From Lunularia cruciata (lineage: Eukaryota > Streptophyta > Marchantiopsida > Lunulariales > Lunulariaceae): a stretch of DNA of 64,000 nucleotides. Under the pieces are notes generated by a model that made no database searches, was not told where the DNA came from, and saw only the letters and a list, made by a program, of their open reading frames with translations. Position numbers and translations under genes: made by a program. This document shows positions 11,102 through 21,269 of the stretch, piece after piece. The first letter of the stretch is position 1; the number at the start of each line of letters is the position of its first letter. The stretch is from the NCBI GenBank assembly GCA_948567375.1, contig OX419755.1:84884245-84948244 (forward strand). The letters run 5' to 3'.

Positions 11102-11448
11102 GTTAGGTTACCGCTAGAGTTTAGACTTTGTTGGACCCTTACCATTGATTCTCAAATATCATCAGTTGTTTTGATTATGGTAGAGCACTCCTCCAAGTGG
11201 ATTGAGTTGGTGGCACTTCCTAACAAGTCTAGTGAAGAGACAAGTTATTCATTATTAGATAAGTTTTTTAGTCATTTTGGTGCACAAACTAAGGTTTTGA
11301 CTGATTGGGGTATAGAGTTCTGGGGAGAGTTTTAGGTCTTGTATGACAAGGTTTGATTGATCACCATACTACCTCCCAACATCAACTTGAGGTATATGGC
11401 TTAGTAGAGAGTGGTTTAGATGATGAAGAGAGGATTGTGTAAGTATGG
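11102..11448 (+). mobile_element. Copy E, piece 2 (integrase core)
   Basis: This is collinear with copy A from about 2,129 to 2,475: the equivalents of HFSKWIELVALP, LDQVLSHFG and the LTDQGTEF box (here TDWG near 11,300), then the DGLAERVVQ region. It ends with TATGG at 11,444-11,448, which is repeated at 15,079-15,083 after element D. The frame is broken. Confidence 0.87.
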
Positions 11449-14400
11449 TGTGACAACCCAGCAAATATCACTTTTGCGGTAATCGGGTAAGTAAAGTTCG
11501 TTCCCATAGAGATACGAGTCAAAATTGGTCAAATACAAAGTCAAACAGTAACATGTAGTTCTTCTTGGTTGCGTCTTTAATCTCTCAGGTAGAAACCACA
11601 CCCAAAAGAGAGTAACAAGCACTGACTCGCAGTCTTGTCACAAATTAACACTCCATAATCACAACTCCATCAAATCTTTCCAAACAATCTTGATTGTGAT
11701 GATTCAGGCTCTCCCCTAAACAGCACTTCACTTCAAAACGACTTCGCCTCAGAATTTTGTTCCACCCCTCCACTGAAGGCACAACTTCCTCGATCAAAAT
11801 TGCTTCACATCAACTTCGTACTGCACTCCCAAATGCAGAATACTACCAACACTACAATTCCTCTCAGATCTGTCAAGGCATCGCTTCAATTGCACTTCAC
11901 TCAGGATCAAACACACAGAATGAAAATCAAGGTTGTGGAATCCAACATCCAACAAGCACTCTGACTTGCACTTTGAATTTCTCCAAACATTCACAAACAC
12001 AATTGCAAAATTGATACTCGGAATCAAGCTCAAGCGATGAGCACTACTTCACAGCACTTCGCTTTATCTATTCTCAGAAATAATGAGCACTGAACAACAA
12101 TTTCCTGCAAATGCCACTCTTAAATAGTGAAGCAATCGACAGTTCTAACATCTATACCCTTCTACAACAACTGTTCTAACTTGCAGATCCGAAATGACAA
12201 TGCACCTCTTCATATCTGCCCCTTCAAATCTCAAATCTGTTACTAATCCGATCCGATGTCTACTTCTTCCTCAACTTTCAAACCCGACCCCGAAGTAATC
12301 TTACTTCCTACTACATTTTCCTCGGGTTTCACCTCTCCTACTTCGTCGACCAGATCCAACAATTCTCTTTCCTGATCTGAAATTGCACTAGTGGGTAATC
12401 TATCTAACTCTTCATCTATCTAAGATCTTCTTGTCTACACAAGTTCTGAGACTAATCAACAAGGCATTCAAATCTGTATCTTTCACTTGTCTTTGCCTTG
12501 TCTCCTGCACCAACAACTTCAACTCATGCAACCTTGTTTCTTCAATCCGAACGATGGCTTCTGTACTTAACATTTCGTTCACTCTGAGGACTATCTCCTT
12601 CAATGGCTCCAATCTGGTCTTTCGTTCTCGTTCCCGATCTGCAAGCCATTCCTCTCTGTACATCGCCAACTCTTCTTCAAACTCGGCCTTCACCACTTCC
12701 TTCTCTTTCTCCTTCTGTACAATTTTCTCTTCCTGATTACAAAGTAGCTCTCGTAATCTCTCTTCTTCTCTATACCGCACAGACAACTCTCTTTGCCAGA
12801 GTTGCTTCTTCTCCTCCATACTCTCCATCACTCGATCAAGCTCTTGTTCCTTTGATGCTACCCTCGCCATAGCATGGATAAGCTCTACTCTTGAATCAGC
12901 AAACTATTGCTTCAAGATTTCAAATTCAGCTACATGTCTCTCCCTTGCGACGTCACTCTTCCTTGCAAGATCCTCTCGATAGCTCACTTCTCTCTTCAGG
13001 TCTTCAATTACCTGACTTTGCTCTACTGCTTCTGCTTTCAGTACTTCTCTCTCCTTCTCACCTTGGGTTATACTCTTCTTCAACTCCGAGTTTTCTTCTT
13101 CTAATCTCGCTACCACCTGCAATACAGTCTTTACCTCTGGACAAGTCGACTGCATCTCCTTCTTCTTCTTCTCCAACTTCACTAACAGCGGGCATACTAC
13201 CTCTCGCAGGCACTCCACTCCCTCACTGGCAACTTCTTCCTCCCACGGAGTAATTTCTTGTTTCTCCTCATGTTCTTTTGATACGCGCCTTTGTCGCTGA
13301 AGTCTTTGTATCGGAATTGATGCCTCACTACTCGTGTTGTCTTCTGCATCTGCCTTCACTTTACTCGGCCCCGCCTCACACTTTGCCTTACGTCTCGAGC
13401 GAACTCCTTGCTGTACTGCGATCTTCTTCTCCTTGAGCACCGGTACTTTGTCTTTCAGCGCCGCATTGTCTTTGGCTTCTACTTTGGCTTGCACTTCTTC
13501 TTTGTATTCTTCAGCCGCTGGTGCCGAGGTCATTTCTCCACCGTCTTCACTGTCACTGCTAGTATCTCCGCTCTACAGTGTCAGCTCAGGTTCCTCCTCA
13601 TGTTCCGAGTCCTCCGTCTTGAGCTTGGCTTCGCCTTCTGAGTCTTCATCTTCCGACTCAATCACCACCATCCCTCACCTCGGGTTATGTTTCTGCATCT
13701 TCCGAGGTTTCTTGTTTTCTTCAATTTCTGCGTGCCGAGTTCTCTTCTTCGTCGGGGTACTTACCACGACCTCCATGTTTTTCCCTGTCTTTGCATAGTA
13801 GTCGTCCGTGCTCCAGATTTGGAGAATGTATTGCTGCTCCTCCGCGTCGACTTCTCTTCTCAAGTCAGGATGGAAATGAGACACCATTCTATTGCGCTCT
13901 GCCAAATTGAGCAAATTCAACCTGAGGTAGAAATGTGCTGCAAATGGTACAATGTAGTGTGGAGGCGACTTATCCCGCAGATTCCACACCATCTGCCTTG
14001 TTCTCCCGTGAAAACACCTTGCCCAATTGATTGGTTCTCTTGCAAATAACTTGTGAAAGAACACCTCTTGGTGTTTCATCACATAAGTGGTTCTCTCCGG
14101 CTTCAGGATGGCCATTAGTGCACTCACAATTCCTCTCCTCACACGGTCTTTGTAGCTCTCAACTTTGTACCCATTCTTCGTTCTCTTTGACGAGAAGGCA
14201 TCTCTCACCCCCTACATTTCTTGGGCTATCTCTCCTTTCCCCAAGAACGTGGCTCCCTGCTCCGAACCCGCCTCCTTCCCGAGTACGAGTCTCCAATCCG
14301 ACTCTATCCAGCGAGCCGGATTTCCTCTCTTCCCTTCTTCCTTGGGACCATCAAGACACTTACTCTTGATGATTTCTATCATGAATCCTGGAAAACTTAT

Positions 14401-15078
14401 GTTCCAGTTCCATGCCAGAAAGGTGATCCAAAGTCAGCTCAAGACTTTGATCCTCACTACTACATCTAATCTCCAAATTGCATGATTTCTCACTGCAAAT
14501 TCAGATTTTTTCTTCCCTCCTCCCATCTCTTCTGCTTTCTTACTATCTCTCAATTTCTCTCTCGCGACTTCTCCCTTGAGCACTAACCCGAGTACAACTT
14601 TATTTCCCTTTCCCCAATCACCTACAAGATGACTTCTCAACGGCAAAGGAAAATTGCTCGACATTTCGTCATTGCAGTTTCGATTTTTATAGAGTTTGCA
14701 CTTCTTCGTCTTCCGTCATTTCGAGTTTCTACCGAGAAATCACACCTCTTGCATGCACCTGTCACTGTCAATCAACCTTCGCGCGTATAAGCCGCCAGTT
14801 TTGAAACGGCTCCTTCTTGAATTTCTTGCCCCGACGAAAGGTTGTTAGACTGTCTTTGCCTCGGGTTGAGCTCCCCCCAATCCGAAGACAATTTACTTCG
14901 TATGGTATGCTGACAAGGCATTTCCAAGGACTTTGCCTTATGACCCAAAGTCACTTTACTTCAAATTTCATCCCAAAGACAATTTTCTTTGCCTTCTTCG
15001 GCCATACAGGCGCAATCCAACTTCTCTATACACTTCTTCTCCTTTATTTTGAAAAAAACAAAAAATGTGGGCACCACA
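11449..15078 (-). mobile_element. Element D: 3.63-kb element with one long coiled-coil ORF, nested in copy E
   Basis: The unit starts TGTGACAACCC and ends GGGCACCACA on the + strand, and is flanked by the 5-bp direct repeat TATGG (11,444-11,448 and 15,079-15,083). Copy E resumes after it. TG...CA ends and a 5-bp duplication are typical of LTR-retroelement integration, but I do not find the same sequence at both ends, so it is not a simple two-LTR element. Its only reading frame (minus strand, 14,664-12,242) is related to the first reading frame of Gypsy element F. It could be a non-autonomous derivative of an F-like element, or a long solo LTR. It is CpG-rich beside its surroundings, so it is the youngest insertion here. 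Confidence 0.78.
12242..14664 (-). pseudogene. Long coiled-coil ORF of element D (about 800 codons, several stops)
   Basis: Four open segments (14,664-14,434, 14,208-13,675, 13,533-12,904, 12,870-12,412) lie in one frame. They are separated only by single stop codons near 14,434, 14,209, 13,675, 13,588, 12,904 and 12,412. The tail to 12,242 is open in another frame, implying one late frameshift. The likely start is the ATG at 14,664 (MSSNFPLPL), with CTCTATAAAAAT about 35 bases upstream as a candidate TATA box. The first part is globular with conserved W, RGNP, NGYKVESYKD and WARCFHGR segments. The second part is acidic and then a long coiled coil (LVKLEKKKKEM, LARLEEENSEL-like heptads, EEKKQLWQRELSVRYREEERL). 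No zinc knuckle, protease or RT is present. The first part matches element F near 22,900-22,690. A gag-like role is inferred. Confidence 0.75.
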
Positions 15079-16221
15079 TATGGTTTCTTGGGAGATTGGG
15101 ATTTCCAATTACCTTGGTTGTGCATGCACTATTGGTTCAGCCAACAACCTTCTTAGCATCCTTCTTTCTTTACTATATACTCTATGACAAGATCCAGATT
15201 TACCTACAAACATCTTTCATGATGCTATTGTAGTTTTGTACCTTGATGATCTAGATGCATAGGTCATCACATGTTCTCAATGGGTAGAGACCTTTTAGAG
15301 AGTGATACTGATGGCCTTTAAGAACTTAGCAATTGTGCATCATAAGGATACCTTATGCAATGCTACTATTTGAGGAGGATGTTATAGACCCTTGATCCAT
15401 CAATTTCATCTACATGATTATGTATATCTATAGCATACAGCATCGATGACACTTGATGTGACTACATGCCGTACTATCTTGAGAGTGTGCAAGATTTTTC
15501 CTTTAAGACTCTTAATTTTGGAAGGATGTGATGTTGTTGTTTGAAAGGATCATGTGTGCAATTGTGTGCCATGCCACCTCCCAACCATTAATGGCACTAT
15601 GGCTTGGTAACACTCCCAAGCCTTATAGTTGTTCATGTATGCTTGTGGTGTATGTTATGTGGTTCTTTTGGTGGAGTTGCTACTATGTTGATGTATGATA
15701 GTGTTTGAGAGGATGGCATATGGTATATTTGAATCCTCTCCTCTTGGTGGTTCCTCAAGACAATGGCTATGTCCTTGACTTATAGCTATTTCACTCTTTA
15801 TGTGATATAGATTGCAAACATACAACTAATGATGGGACTTTATAACACTTGGTCTCTTGATCTTTGCCCACCATAAAGCATATTACATACTTGGAGTAGA
15901 TGGCTATCCCAAGCTAGATGGACCTAATTGCCAACTAGGAGGCAATTGTTGTACTTTATGGTTTATATATAACTTTTGTATGAGTTGTGCTTCTATAGTA
16001 TATGATGTTGATAGCAATATATGTTGTGTAGTGATGTATATATGCACATAAACTATCACAACATTTGCAGCGCCAAAGCTAGTTTGCTATACATTGGAGT
16101 GATAGTCTTGTGATCAAAGTTGTATAAGTATTTGCCCAAAATACTACTTAATGGTGGCCAAAATTTTGTATTAGAGCTATTGATCATATTGTAAGACCCA
16201 TCATCACTAACATTATTTGCA
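15079..16221 (+). mobile_element. Copy E, piece 3 (integrase end, decayed PHD finger, 3' LTR start)
   Basis: Collinear with copy A from about 2,465: the integrase end (LPWLxMHYW-like, 15,095-15,150), the C-terminal domain (about 15,400-15,600), then CMLCGSFGGVATML near 15,655 where the PHD finger starts but degrades. A purine tract AGGAGG follows near 15,937-15,942, then block U (about 15,944-16,053) and block L beginning TATCACAACATTTGCAG at 16,054. L stops near 16,221 where another repeat begins. All frames are broken. Confidence 0.86.
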
Positions 16222-16470
16222 CCATCAAATGATCTCTAGAATGCACCTGCAAAATGATCAATGATCTGTGTTGTGAACAATCAAAGGTATTGATTTACTC
16301 TTGAAATCCAATTTTCCACCACTCACATGGAACATTTTCCCTTGTACCATCAAATAATCTCCAAAATGCACCTATAAAATGATCAATGATCTCCTTTGTG
16401 AACAATCAAAGGTATCAATTCATTCTTGAATTCCAATTTTCCACTACTCCCATGGAACATTTTCCTTGTA
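16222..16470. repeat. Tandem duplication, two units of about 125 bp
   Basis: Units 16,222-16,346 and 16,347 to about 16,470 both begin CCATCAAAT and both contain ATGATCAATGATC and GGAACATTTTCC. They differ at scattered bases, so the duplication is old. It lies at the junction between copy E and the truncated gag of chromovirus copy 2b. Confidence 0.8.
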
Positions 16471-17340
16471 AGGCTCAATGTTGCATGTCTTTTTCACTTG
16501 TAGTAACAATGTGGCTTGGTTGTTGATTGGAATCAGTGTCATTGGTATGCATAACTCTCTAGGTACTTTGATCACTAGTGCTGGTTGTTGAGATGACTCC
16601 TCTTCTTGCATTACTTGATCATTCTTGAAATATGTATTTAATTTTGCAATTCTTCCATGGTCATCTTGATTTCTTGAAACTCATTCAACATCACATGCAT
16701 TCCTTGCATCAACTCCTATAACTACGGATCCATGATTCCTACACATGGCCAATATTCAATTGCTACTTCTTATTTTAATAGAGGGTTATAATGATCACTC
16801 AAGAGGGAACATAAACTATGGGGACTTGATACCTCAAAGGCTATCACTCATTGATAATATTCCTCACCAAAATTGTGGACTACAAAATCCCTAACCATCA
16901 CTTTTGGTCTAACTACATAATGGATTTCTACTTGCATGTTGAAAGGGTGAGGATTTGGTACATTCAGATCCATAATATCATTATAGAAGGTAGATTGTCA
17001 AATCCCACTTTTTTTCTTATACCACCATAGGTAGAATCATCGGGTTTGGTGAATTCATCACTCATTCCATGAATTATGCTCAAAAGAGATAAAAAAGAGA
17101 TACTCTCATTTGCTCATGCTAAATGTACATACCCTTGATATGGAATGGATTCAAGAATGGGAAGCTAGGCAGAGGAAATTATGCTCCCAATGCTTCTATC
17201 CCATCTGCTTTTTAAAACACTTCCCAAGTCTAACAATTTCACTATGTTTTCTCCTCTCAAATTACTCAATTTTAGTAGCTCATGTTCTTCCAAGAGGGGT
17301 GATCCACTCTCTTGGATTAAAACAACTAATTTGTTACCAT
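16471..17340 (-). mobile_element. Chromovirus copy 2b, leader and partial gag (truncated)
   Basis: Read on the minus strand it follows the leader and early gag of copy 2a: the stretch near 17,320-17,060 matches 6,130-6,370, and pieces near 16,930-16,850 and 16,720-16,640 match 6,540-6,600 and 6,740-6,800. Only the 5' part survives; it stops at the tandem duplication. No open frame remains. Confidence 0.78.
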
Positions 17341-17922
17341 TGTAATATTTTGAGGGCAAGAGAACTCTCCAAGAGAGAAAATGCAAGTTTCACACTCAAT
17401 ACTTTGATGCCGCAAAGGAGCACCTTCTCTTTATTATATAGCAAAGAGGATCCACTCAAAGGAGCTCCATCCTTGGATCAGATACATAGATTGGTGACCT
17501 ATCAGCCAGCTCCATCCTTGGATTATTTGTTTGGATGGGTGATATGTCAATCTCGTCCTATTTAGTTGGTCAAATGGGTTTGACCAAAGGGAATCTTTAG
17601 GGAACCTTCTTATAGGGAACTCAAAATTGTGTGGGTGAAATACCGTTTGAAAGCTCTCAATGAGATGAATCATAATGGAAGAAGGCAAGGCTTTTTCCCT
17701 TGAGGACCAAAATTCTCCATTTTGAGGTCTAATTCATCCATTTAGGCCTCCAAAATTGGCTCTAAAGTTTTCAGGCTATTTTTTACTTCTACCCTATTAG
17801 TAGAAGTACTCTTTTGATGACACCTGAATTTGATATTCCTAGCCCATAGTACACAACATCCTTTTAGATATTACCAAGCCAATTTTTACCTCCAGACAAT
17901 GTGTCTAGCTACTTGTATTACA
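17341..17922 (-). repeat. 5' LTR of chromovirus copy 2b (LTR2, 582 bp)
   Basis: On the minus strand it starts TGTAATACAAGTAGC at 17,922, ends ATTACA at 17,341, and is followed by TGGTAACAAA, a decayed primer-binding site. Length and content match the LTR at 5,539-6,121. It meets a forward LTR2 fragment head to head at 17,922/17,923. Confidence 0.83.
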
Positions 17923-18123
17923 ATCATCCATCCATACAACTAATCTAAGGGTGTAGCTTGTTGACATGTCACCAACCTATGTATTTGATCCAAGGGTGGA
18001 GCTTCCTTTGAGAGGATACTATTTGATATATAATAAAGACAAGGTGCTCCTTTAGGGCATCGGAGTTTAATATGAAGATTTGTGTTTCTCTTGGGTGTTC
18101 TCTTGACTTCAAAACATTATTGG
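17923..18123 (+). repeat. 3' part of an LTR2 copy, forward orientation
   Basis: It matches the second part of LTR2 (for example 24,140-24,345): CTAATCTAAGGGTGTAGC, ATGTATTTGATCCAAGGG, the TATATAATAAAGACAAGG box, and GTGTTTCTCTTGGG. Its first half is missing and is replaced by the oppositely oriented LTR of copy 2b. Confidence 0.8.
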
Positions 18124-18800
18124 GCACAATAATGCTTATCAACATATTGCTTCTACCAATTTGAGCAATGAGAAGATGAGACTTGGCTTGGTGTAAGGAT
18201 TTAGATAACATGGATAAGAAGGTAGAAGAAATTTGCTGCCATCTCACTTTGAAAAATGTGAGATGGCGGCAAAGAAAGAAGAGAATCTAAAATAAGTGGA
18301 TCTTACTCAAAATTAAGAAAGAATGGAGAGAATCCAATGCTTGCATGCTTGGACTTATTATAGGTGAACTCGGAAGTTGCAAGGCAAAGTATCCTAATTG
18401 ACATGGTGACATTGACAAAGGGTACAAAGAATATTTTCCAATGTGAAATTTGAAACTTTTGTTTGCTCATCAGTTTGAGAATGATAGAATATAGATAAAG
18501 CAAGCTCGGTACCAAATAGCTTGAAGAGCAGTTGCCAAATTTTACCAATGAATCAAAGATAAGAATTCTTAGCATCCCATGGTGTTTGAAAACCATGTCA
18601 AAGTAAATCTTAGCTATTGTTAGAGCATCTAAGGTAGATGCCAAGTGAATCTTCTTGCTAAGTTTATTAACAAACACCATAATGGCAATATGGCCCTAAT
18701 TTGTCTTGTGCAAGGATATAATGAAGTTAAGACTTAGATGTTCCTATCAAGCAATTAGAATGGGAAGTGGTTGAAGTAGTCTGCCTAATTCCTGGTTGTT
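18124..18800 (-). pseudogene. Integrase of element F (broken)
   Basis: On the minus strand GRLLQPLPI (in another frame) precedes the core start VFVNKLSKKIHLAST (18,673-18,630). AKIYFDMVFKHHGML and LIFDSLVKFGN follow as the second-aspartate region, then a QTDEQTKV-like box after a frameshift, and ATSEFTYNKSKHASIGFSPF. Just left, SKSLHQAKSHLLIAQ (18,200-18,160) is the helical integrase end. This is the chromovirus-type order. Stops and at least two frameshifts break it. Confidence 0.85.
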
Positions 18801-19129
18801 GACCTTATTGCACTTGAAACTCTCATAAGATCAAACAAACTCTCAAACTTCTCATGCCATGTTAGCCACCATCATTAGAAGGTACTCAAGGCCACCACCA
18901 TTGCCATTGGAAAGTACTCAAGACTTTTCACACCCAAAAGACTAACAATAGGTAAGTCATTTCCTTCTTGAAGCCGCATAAGTCAAAGGTCACCCATAGT
19001 TTGAACATAGATCTGATTTTCACAAAATAGAAGGCACTATGTGAAGGAAAAATTGTTGTACTCCTTATCATGTGTTGCAACTTGCACCAATGGAAAGAAG
19101 GGGTCATGTTGTAAAGCAATCTTGAACTC

Positions 19130-20700
19130 TATGTGTACTTTTGAGTTGGTTAACACCATGGTGATTGCTACTATCATGGGAGATTAAGGAAGAGTCCTCA
19201 AACCAAGTTGTTATAATAAGAAATCAAGAATGATAGAGAACTTTTCTGGTTTGTATTCATGCTTGATCTCAAATAACTATAGTTGTTACTCCCATCAATG
19301 ATATTGCCTCTTCATATACTCCAAGTGTAAGGTCTACAACCAAGGTTTGTGATTTCTTTGCATGATCACTTGTTTTTCTTCTTCTTCTTCTTCTTCTTCT
19401 TGTTTCTCCAAGAATAATATCTTTGTATATTTTTGGCATATACCATGGCCAATTGTTTTCAGTCCCAATAAAATAATTGCTTTTTGTTGTGTTTAGTCAA
19501 TAGGACACAAAGGCAATGGGATGAAATCCATTTGGAAATTCATGTTGCAACATCCCTCTAATGGCAAATGTAGAAGCATCAAAATCAATCACCCAAGGTA
19601 GTTGAGGGTTGTATTGTTAGAAGATGGGTTGTGAGAACACCATATGCTTCAATTTCTTGAATTCTTCTTTGTGATTTGTGGTCCATGCAAAGCTTGATGT
19701 CTTCCTCAAGAGAGTGATCAATGGTGTGGACATATGAGCATAATAGTGGATGAACAATGGTGTGGACACATGAGCATAATAGTGGATGAATTATTGGTAA
19801 AAGCTCACCAATCTATTAAATGCCTAAAATTTTGTGGCATCCTTAAGAGTAAGCCAACCATTAATGGCCTTGATTTCTCCTCTTCTGTCGTGGTCTCCTC
19901 TATTGAAGACTTTATGATCCAAGAAGGCAACCTCTTCCTACCAAAAAATACACTTTGACTTCTTGCAATAAAACTTTCACTAACATAGTTGTTGTATGAC
20001 TTCTTGTACATGGTTCTTGTGTTCTAACTCCTTTTCACTATATATGAAAATATCATCCAAGAACACCAACGCATATAGATTCTATATCCCTTCCAACACT
20101 TGATGTATTTGATATGTGATAATTGTTGGAGCATTAGTGAACCCAAAAGGTAAAAATTGTCCATTCAAAATGCCCATACATTGTACAAGAGGTAGTCTTG
20201 TTCACATCCTCTTAATCAATGGAAATCTACCAATAGCCACTTGGAAATCCAAATTTGAGAAGTATTTTGTTCCATGTAATTGGTCCAACAATCATCAATT
20301 TGAACTAAGGGATAAAAATTCTTCTTGGTTTGTTTATTAAGGCCATGGTTGTCAATACAAAAGCACAGCACTCCATCCTTCTTTGGTACAAAAAGTACAA
20401 ATGCTCTCCATGGAGATGCACTATGTCATATGAAATCCTTCCCCAACAATTTGGTCAATGTTGTTTGAAGTTCCTCTAACTCCTTTGGTAAGAGTCAATA
20501 GGTTGATCTGCTCACTAGAGTACTACTTGGTAATAGCTCAATCTTGAAAGGCATGCCTCAATCAGAGAGTAACTCCTTTGGAAGGTTAATTTAGGAATAC
20601 ATCTACATAATTTTGAACTATTTGATTAACCATTAGCTTCTAATCTTTCATCAAAGCTCCCTTGCATAACAAGTTTGATCTACATTGCAAAAATAGGAAT
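19130..20700 (-). pseudogene. Reverse transcriptase / RNase H of element F (broken)
   Basis: The minus-strand translation across several frames gives [49 protein letters not shown] and QIDDCW (20,540-20,330), then the LPFGFTNAP equivalent and the catalytic box VFLDDIFIYSEKE near 20,070-20,025. The downstream RNase H region (to about 19,200) is weaker. Clear Ty3/Gypsy RT; not functional. Confidence 0.85.
19376..19401. repeat. TTC/CTT microsatellite
   Basis: Nearly nine perfect CTT units in a row inside the RT/integrase remnant of element F. A simple repeat with no evident function. Confidence 0.95.
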
Positions 20701-21079
20701 ATCTTCCTCCAAGGCTTGCTCTAGAGTTGCTATATTTAGAATTTTGTATCTTGGGACTAACTATTCTTAGGATTTTTACTTAAAGGTGCCAAACAACCTA
20801 ATTAGTAATTCTTACCTTGGTGTTGTACTTGAATTTTTTGTTAGGCCCAATCAAATTAAATCTTATGATGTTCAAGCCAAGCAAAACATAGAATTATATC
20901 ATAATGTACATGAGCTCTTATGAATTTCATACACTTTGAATACTCCTTCTCAATCTTGAATGCAACAGGATGTGAAATACAAAATGTGGAACTCTACCAT
21001 CTATCATTACCATCTACTATCTACCATTGCAATCTTTCATCATCAATATGCTACCAAATACCAAATTGACAAGAATACA

Positions 21080-21210
21080 TAATTCCTTTGCTAATTGCAA
21101 GGACACACAATTCTCTAGATTCCCAAAATCAACCAAAACCTTACAATCACAATCAAATATCATACCTTGCAAGTAAATCAAACTTGCATAGGTTGTGCCA
21201 TCAATTGCAG
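21080..21210 (-). pseudogene. Retropepsin-like segment of element F
   Basis: The translation DCKVLVDFGNLENCVSLQLAKEL matches the shape of the Gypsy protease (VLIDSGATHSFIS...LA), with the active-site DSG reading DFG. It sits directly between the coiled-coil ORF and RT. Decayed but positionally convincing. Confidence 0.62.
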
Positions 21211-21269
21211 TAGAACTAATAAGGTTCTAATAAGTAGCAGAATATCACCTACTAAGACTATTTTTTCCT

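Noticed and set aside
12431-13798. Plus-strand ORFs over element D
   Set aside because: They are serine/leucine-rich shadows of the coiled-coil ORF on the opposite strand.
11449-15078. Element D as a DNA transposon
   Set aside because: The ends share only a few bases as inverted repeats, there is no transposase, and the ORF is related to the first ORF of a Gypsy element; a long solo LTR remains an alternative.
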